DNA of 64,000 bases from an uncultured Porphyromonadaceae bacterium (lineage in GTDB: Bacteria > Bacteroidota > Bacteroidia > Bacteroidales > Paludibacteraceae). The stretch spans positions 1 through 64,000 of the forward strand of contig CASEAJ010000070.1 in assembly GCA_949285425.1 (NCBI GenBank). The letters are read 5' to 3'. The position numbers and the translations under genes are program-made. The notes under the pieces were generated by a model that saw nothing but the letters and a program-made list of their open reading frames with translations, was not told where the DNA came from and did no database searches. Below, one piece after another: positions 62,598 through 64,000 of this stretch (positions are counted from its first letter, which is position 1; each line of letters opens with the position of its first letter).

Positions 62598-64000
62598 TCA
62601 CTCTTTCCGCACCATATTCGCCACAATCGACTGTTTGATAATGTCACGCAGTTCCTGCTGCATGTTCCTCACCTCGTACCGAGCCGCCGGACGGTAAAAG
62701 TCGGGGTATTTTGCCTTGGCCAGCCTGAACTTCATGTCATCCATATTGCCCTTCACATCGACCGAAGCCCGGAACGGCAACGGACTTTCCACCAGCGAAA
62801 TGTTATAGTCGAAACTCATGTCGAGGTTATGCCGGCCGCCCACCACCGCCTTGTAGCGGTCAATGGCAATGAGGAACGGATAAACATCGACCTCGTTGCG
62901 GAACACCGTAAACTCGGCACTCAGGCTGTCGACCTGATTTTCCTTCTGACGGTTCTTGAAGCGCAGCATGCGGGCTATTTCGGCAAAGGTTTCCCCATCG
63001 ACCAGCTTCAGCTCTTCTCCACGTATGGAGGCCGCCCCGCGCAGGGTAGACAGTTTCAAGTTGTACAACGAGTCCAGGTAGGTCTCGGCCGCTACGTGGA
63101 ACTCGCCTTTTCCTCCAAACGACCGCAACATGGGCATAATGGAGTCAAGGTCGGGCACGATGTGCAACAAATCGGCTATCTCTACCTCCAGCATGTGGAA
63201 ATCCAAGGCGGCATACAAATGGTTCTTGCGCGGGGTCTTGTACACGGCTGTGAGCTGCATGTCGGACCCGGGCGCGGAAAACGTAAGTCCGTCGAGTACC
63301 AAAGCACCGTTAGCCACCCGCACATCGCCGTCCACATTCTTTATCAGACTCTCACCGAACGAAGCCTCGTCAATATCGGTGTGCAACAGAAAATCAATTC
63401 CCTGCGGCACCATATAAGGTCCTGTGTATGAAACGGTATCGGCCGTTTCCGAATCATCGGACTGATTAGCCATTGACACTTCCGAAGCCGGAGTGTCCTC
63501 TTCTTCTTCCGTCCCAATACCACTGGTCAGGCTCATGAGCTGGTCAATGTCGGTATGAGCCGAAGTAAAGGCAAAATCACCGCGTAAAATGGAATCGCCC
63601 CGAAAATACGGCAATATGTTCGTCAGTCTGCCTTCCAGATTGAAATCGGATGCTCCCATACGCACCGCCGCCTGTTCTATCTCGAACGTGCGGGGCGTAA
63701 AGTCCATTTTCAGTTGTGGCACCTCCACCGGATAGGGCAAAGTCGTTGAGGTGAGCACTCCCTGTTGCAAAAGGAAGGCCCCGCGCGGCATCCAACGCAG
63801 CAAAAGTTCGTCCTGTTTCTTGTTGTATGACACCGTGGCTGCCACATCGAGCAGGTCGGCATCCAACTGTTCGCCTCCCATACCGGCATGCAACCGACCG
63901 CTTTGCACCTTGACGCTGAAACGGGGCTGGGCCTCGTTGCGCCGCTGTGGAGCCACAGAAACGGCTAACACCGGTGCATCCACCCGTAACGACATGGAAT
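62598..64000 (-). CDS. AsmA-family protein, C-terminal part (cut by the window edge)
   Basis: At least 467 residues of an AsmA/TamB-like envelope protein: beta-rich repeats such as GEFHVAAETYLDSLYNLKLS and LKLVDGETFAEIARMLRFKN, with the C-terminal AsmA_2-type end. An acidic, Ser/Asp-rich insert (about 163-190) interrupts the repeats. The frame remains open to base 64000, so the N-terminus with its membrane anchor lies outside. AsmA-like proteins help move or organise lipids between membranes. Confidence 0.85.
   Translation of the reverse strand, partial: SMSLRVDAPVLAVSVAPQRRNEAQPRFSVKVQSGRLHAGMGGEQLDADLLDVAATVSYNKKQDELLLRWMPRGAFLLQQGVLTSTTLPYPVEVPQLKMDFTPRTFEIEQAAVRMGASDFNLEGRLTNILPYFRGDSILRGDFAFTSAHTDIDQLMSLTSGIGTEEEEDTPASEVSMANQSDDSETADTVSYTGPYMVPQGIDFLLHTDIDEASFGESLIKNVDGDVRVANGALVLDGLTFSAPGSDMQLTAVYKTPRKNHLYAALDFHMLEVEIADLLHIVPDLDSIMPMLRSFGGKGEFHVAAETYLDSLYNLKLSTLRGAASIRGEELKLVDGETFAEIARMLRFKNRQKENQVDSLSAEFTVFRNEVDVYPFLIAIDRYKAVVGGRHNLDMSFDYNISLVESPLPFRASVDVKGNMDDMKFRLAKAKYPDFYRPAARYEVRNMQQELRDIIKQSIVANMVRKE

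Overview
The window comes from a Bacteroidales bacterium, most likely Bacteroides/Phocaeicola. This is inferred from the gene families (DUF3276 PUR protein, DUF3098, DUF4234, SusC-like CarboxypepD_reg barrel protein) and from promoters of the Bacteroidetes type: a TTTG box, 19-21 bases, then TAnnTTTG. No rRNA, tRNA, CRISPR array, transposase or prophage was recognised. Most of the window is core chromosome.

Layout. 0.3-13.5 kb: SulP transporter and acyl-CoA synthetase genes from back-to-back promoters, a lone Vsr endonuclease, a short DmeF-like CDF transporter, an AraC regulator, a GNAT enzyme, an outer-membrane barrel protein, a Wzz-like membrane protein, a rhomboid protease and an M20 peptidase. 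13.8-25.7 kb: a high-affinity K+ uptake locus (kdpC, kdpB, kdpA, kdpF and a 32-residue membrane ORF). It is controlled by an NtrC-type sigma-54 activator and a KdpD split into a KdpD/USP protein and a separate histidine kinase; rplS and an Rhs toxin/immunity scrap lie inside this region. 25.8-33.6 kb: PUR protein, ftsX, DUF3098, uppP, truB, queA, cbpA-cbpM, LD-carboxypeptidase and a DUF1349 protein. 34.1-41.7 kb: an operon of unfamiliar secreted proteins, several with LPP20/FlgT/CsgG-like features, then a lipoprotein and an XRE regulator. 41.9-64 kb: sufBCD, copZ-copA, prfB with its programmed frameshift, a PAP2-like protein, rpoN, a GDP-heptose operon with a glycosyltransferase, a queuosine-precursor transporter, sppA, dnaN, then sufS-sufE and the C-terminal part of an AsmA protein cut by the window edge.

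The genes connect in several ways. rpoN at 50.7 kb encodes the sigma factor that the kdp-linked activator needs, and a plausible -24/-12 site lies just upstream of the kdp operon. The suf genes are split into sufBCD and sufSE, about 15 kb apart. gmhA, hddA and a fused hddC-gmhB supply a complete set of GDP-D-glycero-D-manno-heptose enzymes.

The most unusual signal is non-coding. Four intergenic regions (6.4, 22.5, 46.0 and 60.6 kb) each carry exactly four near-palindromic units repeated at exactly 22 bp. The palindrome sequence differs at each locus while the architecture is the same; three of the four arrays are also symmetric as a whole. I know of no described element of this form.
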